DNA of 64,000 bases from Streptomyces sp. NL15-2K (GTDB lineage: Bacteria > Actinomycetota > Actinomycetes > Streptomycetales > Streptomycetaceae), in NCBI RefSeq assembly GCF_030551255.1, contig NZ_CP130630.1, positions 8,555,001-8,619,000 on the forward strand. Direction: 5' to 3'. This document shows, in pieces, positions 32,665 through 40,617 of the stretch. Numbering within the stretch: the first letter of the stretch is position 1; each line of letters starts with the position of its first letter. A program made the translations under genes and the position numbers. Under the pieces are notes generated by a model that searched no databases, had not been told where the DNA came from, and was given only the letters and a program-made list of their open reading frames with translations.

Positions 32665-32807
32665 GGCACCACGATGTCACGGCGTACATGGCGGCGCCGC
32701 TCAGCTTCCGGTGCCACGGACCCGCATCCACCAGGGGGGGGCGATGGCACGCGCCCGGCCTTCGGTGACGCGGGACGCCGTAGTCTCGGAGGTGCCACGT
32801 GGTGCGC

Positions 32808-32837
32808 TTGACACAAAAATCGAACATCCATTCTTAT
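32808..32837 (+). promoter_or_regulatory. recA promoter with SOS-like operator in the spacer
   Basis: A consensus -35 TTGACA (32808-32813) is followed about 18 bp later by TCTTAT (32832-32837) as -10. CGAACATCCATTCT (32821-32834) lies between them and overlaps the -10; it resembles the actinobacterial LexA box CGAAC-N4-GTTCG with a degenerate right half. LexA bound there would block RNA polymerase. The remaining 160 bp to recA form an untranslated leader. Confidence 0.8.
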
Positions 32838-32996
32838 GGAGGCTCCGGCGACGCTCTCGACGGGGTTTCGACATGGTTTTGACGGAGATGTGCCCCAGTT
32901 ATCCACAGGCCGGACGAGCGTCGGGGCGCATTGTCAGTGGCAGGCGTTAGCGTCTGAGACGTGAAGCGATCGACTCAAGCAAATCGGGTGGAACCC

Positions 32997-34121
32997 ATGG
33001 CAGGAACCGACCGCGAGAAGGCCCTGGACGCCGCCCTCGCACAGATTGAACGGCAATTCGGCAAGGGCGCGGTCATGCGCATGGGCGACCGCTCGAAGGA
33101 GCCCATCGAGGTCATCCCGACCGGGTCGACCGCGCTCGACGTGGCCCTCGGCGTCGGCGGTCTGCCGCGCGGCCGCGTCATCGAGGTCTACGGCCCCGAG
33201 TCCTCGGGTAAGACGACCCTGACCCTGCACGCGGTGGCGAACGCACAGAAGGCCGGAGGCCAGGTCGCGTTCGTGGACGCGGAGCACGCCCTCGACCCCG
33301 AGTACGCGCAGAAGCTCGGCGTCGACATCGACAACCTGATCCTGTCCCAGCCGGACAACGGCGAGCAGGCCCTGGAGATCGTGGACATGCTGGTCCGCTC
33401 CGGCGCCCTCGACCTCATCGTCATCGACTCCGTCGCCGCGCTCGTCCCGCGCGCGGAGATCGAGGGCGAGATGGGCGACAGTCACGTCGGTCTGCAGGCC
33501 CGCCTGATGAGCCAGGCCCTGCGGAAGATCACCAGCGCGCTCAACCAGTCCAAGACCACCGCGATCTTCATCAACCAGCTCCGCGAGAAGATCGGCGTGA
33601 TGTTCGGCTCCCCGGAGACCACGACCGGTGGCCGGGCACTGAAGTTCTACGCCTCGGTGCGACTCGACATCCGACGCATCGAGACGCTGAAGGACGGCAC
33701 CGATGCGGTCGGCAACCGCACCCGCGTCAAGGTCGTCAAGAACAAGGTCGCGCCGCCCTTCAAGCAGGCCGAGTTCGACATCCTCTACGGCCACGGCATC
33801 AGTCGCGAGGGCGGCCTGATCGACATGGGCGTGGAGCACGGCTTCGTCCGCAAGGCAGGCGCCTGGTACACGTACGAGGGCGACCAGCTGGGCCAGGGCA
33901 AGGAGAACGCGCGCAACTTCCTGAAGGACAACCCCGACCTCGCCAACGAGATCGAGAAGAAGATCAAGGAGAAGCTGGGCGTCGGAGTCCGGCCGGAGGT
34001 GCCGGCCGTCGAGCCGGGTGCGGACGCCGCGGTCTCCGCCGCAGCGGACGACGCCGCGAAGGCGGTGCCCGCTCCGGCGGCCAAGGCTGCCAAGACCAAG
34101 GCCGCGGCGGTCAAGAGCTGA
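32997..34121 (+). CDS. recA: RecA recombinase
   Basis: A 374-residue RecA that forms filaments on ssDNA, drives strand exchange, and stimulates LexA self-cleavage. Walker A is GPESSGKTT near residue 69; the Walker B strand [13 protein letters not shown]1/L2 loop residues and the polymerisation motif are intact. The last about 45 residues form the Ala/Lys-rich tail ([13 protein letters not shown]) typical of Streptomyces RecA. ATG 32997 is preceded by GGGTGG. recX follows after 9 bp, forming the recA-recX operon. Confidence 0.98.
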   Translation: MAGTDREKALDAALAQIERQFGKGAVMRMGDRSKEPIEVIPTGSTALDVALGVGGLPRGRVIEVYGPESSGKTTLTLHAVANAQKAGGQVAFVDAEHALDPEYAQKLGVDIDNLILSQPDNGEQALEIVDMLVRSGALDLIVIDSVAALVPRAEIEGEMGDSHVGLQARLMSQALRKITSALNQSKTTAIFINQLREKIGVMFGSPETTTGGRALKFYASVRLDIRRIETLKDGTDAVGNRTRVKVVKNKVAPPFKQAEFDILYGHGISREGGLIDMGVEHGFVRKAGAWYTYEGDQLGQGKENARNFLKDNPDLANEIEKKIKEKLGVGVRPEVPAVEPGADAAVSAAADDAAKAVPAPAAKAAKTKAAAVKS

Positions 34122-34130
34122 TCCATAACC

Positions 34131-34964
34131 GTGCCTGATTCAAATGCATGGCGAACCGGCTCCACGAACGCCGGGGTGAACGACGGCGAACCGGCCCACG
34201 GCATGGACGGGGCACACAACCGCAGGGCGTCGTACGGCAGGGGCGGGTCGTACGGCGACGAGCCGGGCGGTGGACAGCGGCTGGACGGAGGGCCGGACGA
34301 CGGCTCGGCGTTCGGCGCCGATGCGCACGCCGGTGGCTCGCGCCGGGGCGGGACCCGTGGCGCGGGCGGCGCACGCGGACGCCGTCGGCGCGGCCGTCCG
34401 GAGCCGTCCGGTGAGGACGGAGGCACCTCCTCTTCGTCGAGGGCCGGGCAGGGGGAGCCTTCAGGGGACCCGGTGGAGCAGGCACGGGCGATCTGTCTGC
34501 GCCTGCTCACCGGGACCCCACGCACGCGGAAACAGCTCGCGGACGCCCTGCGCAAACGGGAGATCCCGGATGACGCCGCCGAGGAGGTGCTGTCGCGGTT
34601 CGAGGAGGTCGGCCTGATCAACGACAGCGCGTTCGCCGACGCCTGGGTGGAGTCCCGGCACCACGGCAGGGGACTGGCGCGGCGCGCACTCGTCCAGGAA
34701 CTGCGGACCAAGGGCGTCGACTCCACCCTGATCGACGCGGCCGTCGCCCAGCTCGACTCCGAGCAGGAGGAGGCGACCGCGCGCGAGCTCGTCGTCCGCA
34801 AGCTGCGCTCCACCCGCGGCCTGGACCGCGACAAGCGGCTGCGCCGCCTCGCGGGGATGCTCGCTCGCAAGGGCTATCCCGAGGGCATGGCCCTGCGGGT
34901 GGTCCGGCAGGCGCTGGAGGAGGAGGGCGAGGACACGGAGTTCCTCGGGGACGAGGGGTTCTGA
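34131..34964 (+). CDS. recX: RecX: regulator of RecA filaments
   Basis: A 277-residue protein. The RecX three-helix repeats occupy the C-terminal about 155 residues (QARAICLRLLTGTPRTRKQL ADALRKR; VGLINDSAFADAWVESR; LARRALVQELRTKGVD; LARKGYP). RecX caps or dismantles RecA filaments. The first about 120 residues are a Gly/Arg/Ser-rich disordered extension much longer than in typical RecX. The GTG start lies 9 nt after the recA stop, with no clear ribosome site, implying coupling to recA translation. Confidence 0.92.
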   Translation: MPDSNAWRTGSTNAGVNDGEPAHGMDGAHNRRASYGRGGSYGDEPGGGQRLDGGPDDGSAFGADAHAGGSRRGGTRGAGGARGRRRRGRPEPSGEDGGTSSSSRAGQGEPSGDPVEQARAICLRLLTGTPRTRKQLADALRKREIPDDAAEEVLSRFEEVGLINDSAFADAWVESRHHGRGLARRALVQELRTKGVDSTLIDAAVAQLDSEQEEATARELVVRKLRSTRGLDRDKRLRRLAGMLARKGYPEGMALRVVRQALEEEGEDTEFLGDEGF

Positions 34965-35478
34965 ACGAGGCTTTCGGGGGCGGATGCGTTCCGACCGAGT
35001 CTTCGGGGGCGAGGGCTCGGAACGGCGAGAGGGTTGCGTGGCTCGGCGGCCCGGACACGGTGGACGCGCGGGGGCGCCCATCGCGTTCGGGAGCCGGGCC
35101 ACGCCGCGGAGCACGTCCGCTCGTCCCTCGCCGGCTTCCTCGTACGCCGGTTTCCAGCGCCGAGGTGGGGCTGACCCCCGGCTGAAGACGCCGGGGCACC
35201 GCAGTGCACGGAGACCTGTGCACAGACGACTGTGTACGCATGCCACAGGAACCCGGTGCAGAGCGAGAACCGCACACCTCCGCCCAGGAGCCGCAGGCCC
35301 CCATGACGGGCCGCGCCGCACCGGCGGTCACGCCCTTGGTGTACGTCGGTGTCGTGGCCGGCGCGGGTCTGCTCGCCCTCGCCGCCACCGCCGTACCCGG
35401 TCGCACCGCGCTCAGGGCCCGGCCGGTGACGGCGACCACGGCGAAGGAGTAGGCAGACCGTGGCAAGGGGCAGAGGTC
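34965..35478. other. Gap between recX and the rhodanese gene
   Basis: About 510 bp, mostly non-coding. Right after recX there is a direct repeat of CTTTCGGGGGCG / TCTTCGGGGGCG (near 34972 and 34998). A 7-bp stem CCCCGGC/GCCGGGG (35176-35196) could end transcription from either side. A doubtful small reading frame occupies 35204-35452. Confidence 0.5.
35204..35452 (+). CDS. Possible small membrane protein (doubtful)
   Basis: An 82-codon frame from GTG, or 70 codons from ATG 35240. It ends in one hydrophobic segment (VTPLVYVGVVAGAGLLALAATAVPG) and a short basic tail, after a polar Glu/Pro-rich N-terminus. No ribosome-binding site is seen before either start and I recognise no family. The coherent membrane helix is the only argument for coding. 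Confidence 0.3.
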   Translation: MHGDLCTDDCVRMPQEPGAEREPHTSAQEPQAPMTGRAAPAVTPLVYVGVVAGAGLLALAATAVPGRTALRARPVTATTAKE

Positions 35479-35880
35479 CTACGACGTCACCGGAAGCCCG
35501 GCTGCCTTCCACGCCTGGAATCCGCCGACAAGATCGGTGGCCCGGCGCAGCCCCAGCCGATGCAGGGACTCGGCCGCCAGGCTGGAGGCGTAGCCCTCGT
35601 TGCAGATCACCACGACCCGCAGGCCGTGGCCGGTGGCCTCGGGGGCGCGGTGGCTGCCCCGCGGATCGAGGCGCCACTCGAGCTCGTTGCGCTCCACCAC
35701 GAGGGCGCCGGGGATCAGGCCGTCCCGCTCGCGCAGGGCCGCGTAGCGGATGTCCACCAGCAGCGCGTCCCCGGCCCGGACGGCGTCGTACGCATCCTGT
35801 GGCTCGATCCGCTCGTATCCCTCGCGGACCCGCTCCAGCAACTCGTCGATACCGACCGCTCGTTCGTCCAGGCCGCTCAT
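35479..35880 (-). CDS. Rhodanese-like domain protein
   Basis: A 133-residue single-domain rhodanese. The active-site loop reads VVVICNEGYASSLAA with the catalytic cysteine; the family elements DALLVDIR and DLVGGFQAWKAAGLPV are present. Such proteins move sulfane sulfur. It lies 47 bp downstream of cysteine dioxygenase on the same strand, so the pair probably forms a sulfur-metabolism operon under the cysteine leader. ATG 35880 is chosen; the domain begins soon after. Confidence 0.88.
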   Translation of the reverse strand: MSGLDERAVGIDELLERVREGYERIEPQDAYDAVRAGDALLVDIRYAALRERDGLIPGALVVERNELEWRLDPRGSHRAPEATGHGLRVVVICNEGYASSLAAESLHRLGLRRATDLVGGFQAWKAAGLPVTS

Positions 35881-35927
35881 CGCCGACCCTCCGTTTCTCC
35901 CGTTCCGGTCACTGTCTCGCGTCCCGC

Positions 35928-36467
35928 TCACTGCCAGTCCTCCGGGCGTTCCACCTGCTCCAGGTGCAGGATCTGACCGGTGCGGCTGTAGCGGCGGATT
36001 CGTGGCAGCGGCGGGTAGTAGGCGTGGACGGAGATCGCGTGCCGCTCGGGGGACTCGTTGAGGACCTCATGGACGTGGTGGCGGCCGAAGGCGCGGCCCT
36101 TTCCGGCCAGCAGCCGGCGCTCCCGGTCCACGCCCTCGGTCAGTTCCAGCGTCTTCCAGCCGTCGGTGGGCAGCCGTGCGGCGAGTGAGTTCTCCTTGAG
36201 CTCGCCGGAGGCGGTGAGGAAGGCGCCGACCGAATCGGCGTGGTCGTGCCAGCCGGTGCCGCTGCCGGGCGGCCAGCCGATCAGCCAGGCCTCGCTGCCG
36301 CCGGGCCCCTCCAGCCGTACCCAGGTACGGCCCTCCGGGTCGAGCGGGAGCGAGGCGATCAACTCGGTGTCGGCGGCCGTACGACGTACGAAGTCGAGCA
36401 GGTCCGCCTGCGTGGGGGCGGTGACTTCGGCAGATCCGCCGGGGGAGAGAAGGGGAGACACAGACAC
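35928..36467 (-). CDS. Cysteine dioxygenase (type I, cupin)
   Basis: A 179-residue cupin that oxidises cysteine to cysteine sulfinate with Fe(II) and O2. The three-histidine iron site is visible as H74-D-H76 in GTGWHDHADS and the later HHVHE (about 130-134). Flanking GAFLTASGELKE and VHAYYPPL fit the family. Starts are ambiguous because GTGTCT repeats three times (36473, 36467, 36461); GTG 36467 has AGGA 8 nt upstream and is preferred. A cysteine-rich leader peptide, promoter and operator lie 80-240 bp upstream, pointing to control by cysteine supply. The rhodanese gene follows. Confidence 0.9.
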   Translation of the reverse strand: MSVSPLLSPGGSAEVTAPTQADLLDFVRRTAADTELIASLPLDPEGRTWVRLEGPGGSEAWLIGWPPGSGTGWHDHADSVGAFLTASGELKENSLAARLPTDGWKTLELTEGVDRERRLLAGKGRAFGRHHVHEVLNESPERHAISVHAYYPPLPRIRRYSRTGQILHLEQVERPEDWQ

Positions 36468-36497
36468 AGACACCGTCCTGAAGAAGCGTTCGCGAGG

Positions 36498-36528
36498 AGC
36501 GCGCGGCAACGCGGGAGCGGCGCGCGCT
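36498..36528 (-). promoter_or_regulatory. Hairpin in the cysteine dioxygenase leader region
   Basis: AGCGCGCG (36498-36505) pairs with CGCGCGCT (36521-36528). It lies between the stop of the leader peptide and the dioxygenase start, where a translation-dependent attenuation structure would be expected. No U-run follows, so it could act on translation or as a Rho-type signal; this is inference. Confidence 0.5.
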
Positions 36529-36549
36529 TTGAGAAAGGGGGATGCGAAT

Positions 36550-36636
36550 TCAGCAGGACGGGCGACACACGCAGCCCGCGTAGCGGACGAGGTCCATGTG
36601 GACCCTCCGCCACAGGCGCACACAGGTGTCGGTCAT
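36550..36636 (-). CDS. Cysteine-rich leader peptide upstream of cysteine dioxygenase
   Basis: A 28-residue peptide whose second half reads MDLVRYAGCVCRPSC; the first half has another cysteine (MTDTC...) and the R-R-V-H segment. This matches the RxH(V/M)DLxR...C pattern of short 'putative leader peptides' found before sulfur-metabolism genes in Streptomyces. Three of the last seven residues are Cys, so ribosome stalling would report Cys-tRNA supply. There is no Shine-Dalgarno, but a -10 box ends 7 nt before the ATG, so the mRNA is predicted to be leaderless. The cysteine dioxygenase start is 83 nt beyond the stop. Confidence 0.8.
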   Translation of the reverse strand: MTDTCVRLWRRVHMDLVRYAGCVCRPSC

Positions 36637-36643
36637 GATCCGG

Positions 36644-36672
36644 AGTACACCACGACGGTGCGGACCGGTCAA
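36644..36672 (-). promoter_or_regulatory. Promoter of the leader peptide-cysteine dioxygenase operon
   Basis: On the minus strand, TTGACC (-35, 36667-36672) and TGTACT (-10, 36644-36649) are 17 bp apart. Transcription would start at or next to the leader ATG (36634-36636). The ideal spacing and the match to the leaderless start support it. Confidence 0.75.
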
Positions 36673-36708
36673 CTCACTGTCACTATGTGGACGCAGCGTG
36701 ACAGTGAG
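36673..36708. promoter_or_regulatory. Palindromic operator upstream of the cysteine dioxygenase promoter
   Basis: CTCACTGTCAC (36673-36683) and GTGACAGTGAG (36698-36708) form a perfect 11-bp inverted repeat with a 14-bp spacer, directly upstream of the -35 box. Arm centres are about 25 bp apart. This is the layout of a binding site for a dimeric or tetrameric regulator, most simply an activator; the protein is unknown. Confidence 0.7.
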
Positions 36709-36738
36709 CCCGGAAACAGGCAGGACGAGTACGGAGCG

Positions 36739-38382
36739 TTATCGCGAACCGGCCCCCGCGCCCGCTTCCGCCTTGGCCGGCCCGCCCAGTGCCGCCTCGG
36801 CCGCCGTGTACAGGTCGGCCGGCCGTACCCCGGTCAGCGCCGTGACCAGGTGACCGTCGGGCCGTACGAGAAGGACGGTGTGGGGGGCGGCGCCCGGGTA
36901 CTCCTCGGCGACCAGCAGCTCGGCCGGGTGCGGCAGCGCGGTCACCGCCGCGGCCAGACGGGGCATGATCCCGGCGGTCACCCAGTGCTTGCGCTCCCAC
37001 ACGCCCGTGCCCGGCGCGATCAGTACGACGAGCAGCGCGCAGCGACCGAGGCGGTCCCGCAGCCGTACGAAGGAGCCGTCCTCCGCGGTGACCCGCACAT
37101 CGGTGACCTGCGCCCCGGGCGGAGTGTCGACGGGGGTCTCGCCTTCGAGGTGCGGGGGTGCGAGCGGCGATTTGGCGTACGCCCCCGGCGCACCGAGCGT
37201 GCCGCGCCCCAAGTGACCTTCCGTGAGGAGCGCGTCGTGGCCACGGGCCGAGCCGGGGACGTAGGCGCGCAGGCCTCCGCCGCCGCGCAGCAACGGCAGT
37301 GCCTGGTCGGCGGCGCGCAGGCGGGCGGCGACGACCGCGCGCCGCTCGGTCTGGTAGCTGTCGAGCAGCGCCTCGTGCGGCCCGTGGTGCCAGGCCAGCG
37401 CCAGCTTCCAGGCGAGGTTGTCGGCGTCCCGCAGCCCCTCGTCCAGCCCCTGTGTGCCGAGCGCCCCGAGCAGGTGTGCCGCGTCCCCGGCGAGGAACAC
37501 TCGGCCGGCGCGCCAGCGGCGGGCCACTCGGTGGTGGACCGTGTGCACGCCGGTGTCGAGGAGTTCGTACGGCGGTGTCGAGCCGCCGGTCCAGCCGGCC
37601 AGGGTCTCCCGGACGCGTCCCACCAGCAGCTCGGGCGTGACCAGGTCCTTGCCCGGGGGCAGCAGCCAGTCCAGTCGCCACATTCCGTCCGGCAGGGGGC
37701 GTCCGGTGATCTCGCCGGCCGACGGGCCGGAGGTCCGCCACGGCGGCATCCGGTGCAGCAACGCTTCACCGGGCCAGGGGAGTTCCGCGCGCAGTGTGGC
37801 CACGGCTTGTCGCTCCACCGCCGTACGGCCCGGGAAGCGGATGTCCTGGAGCTTGCGTACCGTCGAGCGGATGCCGTCGCAGCCGACCAGGTAACTGCCG
37901 CGCCACCAGGTGCCCTTGGGGCCGCGGGTGTGGGCCGTGACGCCTGAAGGTTCCTGCTCGATGGAGTCGAGGCGGCTGTCCACGGCGATCTTGACGAGGG
38001 GCTGGCCGGCGACGGCGGCGCGCAGGGCGCCGGTGAGCAGGTGCTGGGCGATGTGGAGCGGGGCGGGGCCGGCACTGAGGAGGTCCGTGTCGCCGTCGGC
38101 GGCGGTGTCGTCCGTGCCGCCGAACGTGACCTTGCGCATCACCTGCTTGCGCCGCATCGACCTCCATCCGGCCCAGTGGACGCCGGCCTCGGCGAGCGGC
38201 ACGCCGGTCAGCCGCTCCATCAGGGCAGTGGTGTCCTCGCGCAGCACCACCGTGCGCGCGAGACGCGGTTCGTCCTTGCCCGGTCCCTCGTCGAGGACGA
38301 CGGAGGGCACCTCCTGACGGGCCAGCGCCAGGGCGAGCGTGAGCCCGACGGGCCCCGCTCCGACGATGATCACCGGATCCAC
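36739..38382 (-). CDS. FAD-dependent monooxygenase (PheA/TfdB, aromatic hydroxylase type)
   Basis: A 547-residue class A flavoprotein. The FAD-binding GxGxxG is at the extreme N-terminus (VIIVGAGPVGLTLA). The second FAD motif DG appears in LVGCDGIRSTVR, and the GD motif in VFLAGDAAHLLGALGTQGLDE. A C-terminal thioredoxin-like region follows. Substrates of such enzymes are phenols, polyketide aromatics or antibiotics; none can be assigned. The GTG start (38382) is chosen because the Rossmann motif begins at residue 4. It is upstream of the cysteine dioxygenase operon on the same strand but is separated by that operon's own promoter. Confidence 0.87.
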   Translation of the reverse strand: MDPVIIVGAGPVGLTLALALARQEVPSVVLDEGPGKDEPRLARTVVLREDTTALMERLTGVPLAEAGVHWAGWRSMRRKQVMRKVTFGGTDDTAADGDTDLLSAGPAPLHIAQHLLTGALRAAVAGQPLVKIAVDSRLDSIEQEPSGVTAHTRGPKGTWWRGSYLVGCDGIRSTVRKLQDIRFPGRTAVERQAVATLRAELPWPGEALLHRMPPWRTSGPSAGEITGRPLPDGMWRLDWLLPPGKDLVTPELLVGRVRETLAGWTGGSTPPYELLDTGVHTVHHRVARRWRAGRVFLAGDAAHLLGALGTQGLDEGLRDADNLAWKLALAWHHGPHEALLDSYQTERRAVVAARLRAADQALPLLRGGGGLRAYVPGSARGHDALLTEGHLGRGTLGAPGAYAKSPLAPPHLEGETPVDTPPGAQVTDVRVTAEDGSFVRLRDRLGRCALLVVLIAPGTGVWERKHWVTAGIMPRLAAAVTALPHPAELLVAEEYPGAAPHTVLLVRPDGHLVTALTGVRPADLYTAAEAALGGPAKAEAGAGAGSR

Positions 38383-38895
38383 GGCGCGGCGCCCCCTGCC
38401 CGCAGCGGTGTCCCGAGGGACGTGAGTGAACAGGAAGGTGGAGCAGGGTGCACGATCACGGAACGTATGCAACCTATTGCCGGTGCTTGCGTCAAGTGAC
38501 GGTGACCTCGGCATGGCTGAGCGTTGTTCAGCTGGTGACGGCTCGCCCATGGCCGAGGACGCCACGGCTGGTGTGCCGGCCCTCCATCCGGCCCTCCATC
38601 CGGTCCTCTGTCCGGTCCTCCATCCGGTCCTCTGTCCGGTCCTCCATTCGGTCCTTTGTCCGGTCCTCCTGGGCGGCCCGGGACGGGCCCGGGCGGCCTG
38701 CCTGAGCGGTGGGCCTCAGACCGGCAGAGCGGCAGAGCGGCAGAGCGGCGACGCCGGGCGCGCCGCCGCGAAGGGGGTCACATCTACGACACCTACGAAT
38801 CGAAGGCAACGGTGCCCTGCCCTCGCCGCCGCGACAGGCAGGACACCGCGCCCGGTCATACCGGGAAGGCCGGCCGGAAGTTCACCGGCCGCCGG
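38383..38895. other. Repeat-containing gap between the monooxygenase and gluD
   Basis: About 510 bp without a supported gene. It contains a 12-bp tandem repeat (38576-38671) and a shorter 8-bp repeat (CGGCAGAG, three copies from about 38722). A polar frame crossing the repeats is repetitive on both strands and has no ribosome site. Confidence 0.6.
38576..38671. repeat. 12-bp tandem repeat array
   Basis: Eight exact-length 12-bp units of the form CCGG(T/C)CCTC(C/T)(A/G)T. Units 3-6 alternate CCGGTCCTCTGT and CCGGTCCTCCAT, giving a 24-bp higher-order period. This is a minisatellite likely to vary in copy number between strains. Confidence 0.9.
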
Positions 38896-39843
38896 TTACT
38901 TCCCGGGGCGGTCCGTGGTGTCGCCGTCGACGGGGCCGAGGGGCCCCTCGGCGACGTCGAGGACTCCCGGCTGTTCGGCCGGCTCGGCGGCCGCGGCCAC
39001 CGCGACACCGGTCTTCGCACGGCGCCCGCGCCGTTCGATCCAGGTGGCGAGCGAGGAGAGCGCGAGGCACATCGCGATGTAGATCGCGCCGACCACGATG
39101 GTGACCGCCGTGAACGGGTTCTCGCCGTTCACGATGATGTTGTTGGCCATCGTGCGCGTGGCGAAGAGCAGCTCCGTGTACGTGATGATGTAGCCGAGCG
39201 ACGTGTCCTTGAGGGTGACCACGAGCTGGCTGATCATCGTCGGCAGCATGGAACGCACCGCCTGCGGAAGCAACAGGGTGGTCATCACCTGGTACTTGCG
39301 CAGTCCGAGCGCGTAGGCCGCCTCGACCTGTCCGCGCGGCACCGCGTTGATTCCCGCGCGGAACACCTCGGCCTGGACCGAACCGTTGTAGACGGTCAGG
39401 CCGATGACCAGGCCCCAGAAGCCGGTGTTGTCGCCGATGGCCCCGAGGTCGTTCTTGTAGGTGAGGAACAGCACCCACAGGGCGTAGATCGTGATCAGCA
39501 GGGGTACCGCGCGGAACACCTCGATGAACGTCGTGGCGAACCAGCGGACGGGCTTGTGCTCGGATACCCGGGCGATGGCGAGCAGCAGACCGAGCACGAG
39601 GGACAGCACGCCGGCGACGGCGAACACCTTCAAGGTGGTCAGCAGGCCGTCACGGATGTTGGCCCGCACGCCGGCGTTGTTGAAGATGTCCCACACCTCG
39701 GGCTCCAACTGGCCCTTGGCGTCCATCCGATACACGACAAAGACGATCAGACCGACCACGGCCAGGGAGCCGACCACCGTGTAGAGGCGGTTGCGCAGCC
39801 GAGCCCGAGGCCCCGGCGCGTCGTAGAGAACACTCGAGCTCAT
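38896..39843 (-). CDS. gluD: GluD: glutamate-type ABC transporter permease
   Basis: A 315-residue inner-membrane subunit of a polar amino acid (glutamate) importer. The His/Glu/Gln permease domain has helices between about 25 and 275 and the EAA loop AGINAVPRGQVEAAYALGLRK. An about 45-residue Ala/Pro/Glu-rich cytoplasmic tail follows. Start and gluC stop overlap as ATGA, so translation is coupled. It is the last gene of gluA-B-C-D. Confidence 0.92.
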   Translation of the reverse strand: MSSSVLYDAPGPRARLRNRLYTVVGSLAVVGLIVFVVYRMDAKGQLEPEVWDIFNNAGVRANIRDGLLTTLKVFAVAGVLSLVLGLLLAIARVSEHKPVRWFATTFIEVFRAVPLLITIYALWVLFLTYKNDLGAIGDNTGFWGLVIGLTVYNGSVQAEVFRAGINAVPRGQVEAAYALGLRKYQVMTTLLLPQAVRSMLPTMISQLVVTLKDTSLGYIITYTELLFATRTMANNIIVNGENPFTAVTIVVGAIYIAMCLALSSLATWIERRGRRAKTGVAVAAAAEPAEQPGVLDVAEGPLGPVDGDTTDRPGK

Positions 39844-40487
39844 CGTGCGACCCCCAGCCGCCGCTCCACCAGGCGGAAGAAACCGCTGATGGAGAAAGTG
39901 ATGACGAGGTAGCCCAGGGCCACCCACAGGAAGATCCAGGCGATGGCGAAGCCCTGATCGCTGAGGAGCTTCTGTACGCCGAACAGTTCAGTGACGCTGA
40001 ACGCGCCCGCGATCGCGGAGTTCTTCGTCAGGGCGATGAAGATCGAGCTCAACGGTGGAATCACGGTGCGCGTGGCCTGGGGCAGCACGATCAGACGCAG
40101 CGTCTGCGTGAAGGTCATGCCGATGGAGCGGGCGGCCTCGGCCTGTCCCACGGGCACGGTGTTGATACCCGAGCGGATGGCCTCGCAGACGAAGGCCGAG
40201 GTGTAGAAGCCCAGCGCCAGGAGGGCCTTCGTCCACGGGCTGAGGCCCGGCACGAAGATCACGGGTATGACGAACCACGCGACGAGGAAGAGCAACGTCA
40301 GAGGAGTGTTCCGGAAGAGCGTGACCCAGGCGGTGCCGAACAGCCGCAGCGGAGGCACGGGAGAGACGCGGAACCCGGCGATGATGACACCCAGCACCAT
40401 CGCGAGAAGTCCGCTGGCGAGGGTCAGCAGGACGGTGCCGATGAACCCCTCACGGAATTCCGTGAGATGGTCGAGCAATACGTTCAC
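39840..40487 (-). CDS. gluC: GluC: glutamate-type ABC transporter permease
   Basis: A 215-residue permease with about five membrane helices and the EAA loop SGINTVPVGQAEAARSIGMTF that docks on the GluA ATPase. Downstream FIALTKNSAIAGAFSVTELF is typical of this family. GTG 40487 is used because AGGA lies 11 nt upstream and the first helix begins about residue 14. It is separated from gluB by 130 bp containing two strong hairpins, and overlaps gluD by ATGA. Confidence 0.92.
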   Translation of the reverse strand: MNVLLDHLTEFREGFIGTVLLTLASGLLAMVLGVIIAGFRVSPVPPLRLFGTAWVTLFRNTPLTLLFLVAWFVIPVIFVPGLSPWTKALLALGFYTSAFVCEAIRSGINTVPVGQAEAARSIGMTFTQTLRLIVLPQATRTVIPPLSSIFIALTKNSAIAGAFSVTELFGVQKLLSDQGFAIAWIFLWVALGYLVITFSISGFFRLVERRLGVAR

Positions 40488-40528
40488 GGAGAAGGTCCTC
40501 GTGGGCGGCGTACGGGCAGGGACGGCAC

Positions 40529-40610
40529 CGTCCCGGGCGCATCGGTAGCGCACGCCCGGGACGGACGGTTGGTGACGGTCGGGTCGGGCGCCCCGGTCGC
40601 GGCGCCCGAC
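40529..40610 (-). promoter_or_regulatory. Tandem hairpins between gluB and gluC
   Basis: Directly after gluB there are two perfect 11-bp stems: GGTCGGGCGCC/GGCGCCCGACC (40582-40592 with 40601-40611) and CGTCCCGGGCG/CGCCCGGGACG (40529-40539 with 40553-40563). Neither has a U-run. They probably stabilise the gluA-gluB 3' end or partly terminate, giving more binding protein than permease. Confidence 0.8.
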
Positions 40611-40617
40611 CGATGCC

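Noticed and set aside
38528..38809. A 93-codon minus-strand frame with an RMEDRTED repeat
   Set aside because: The repeat arises from a 12-bp minisatellite that is open in several frames on both strands; there is no ribosome site.
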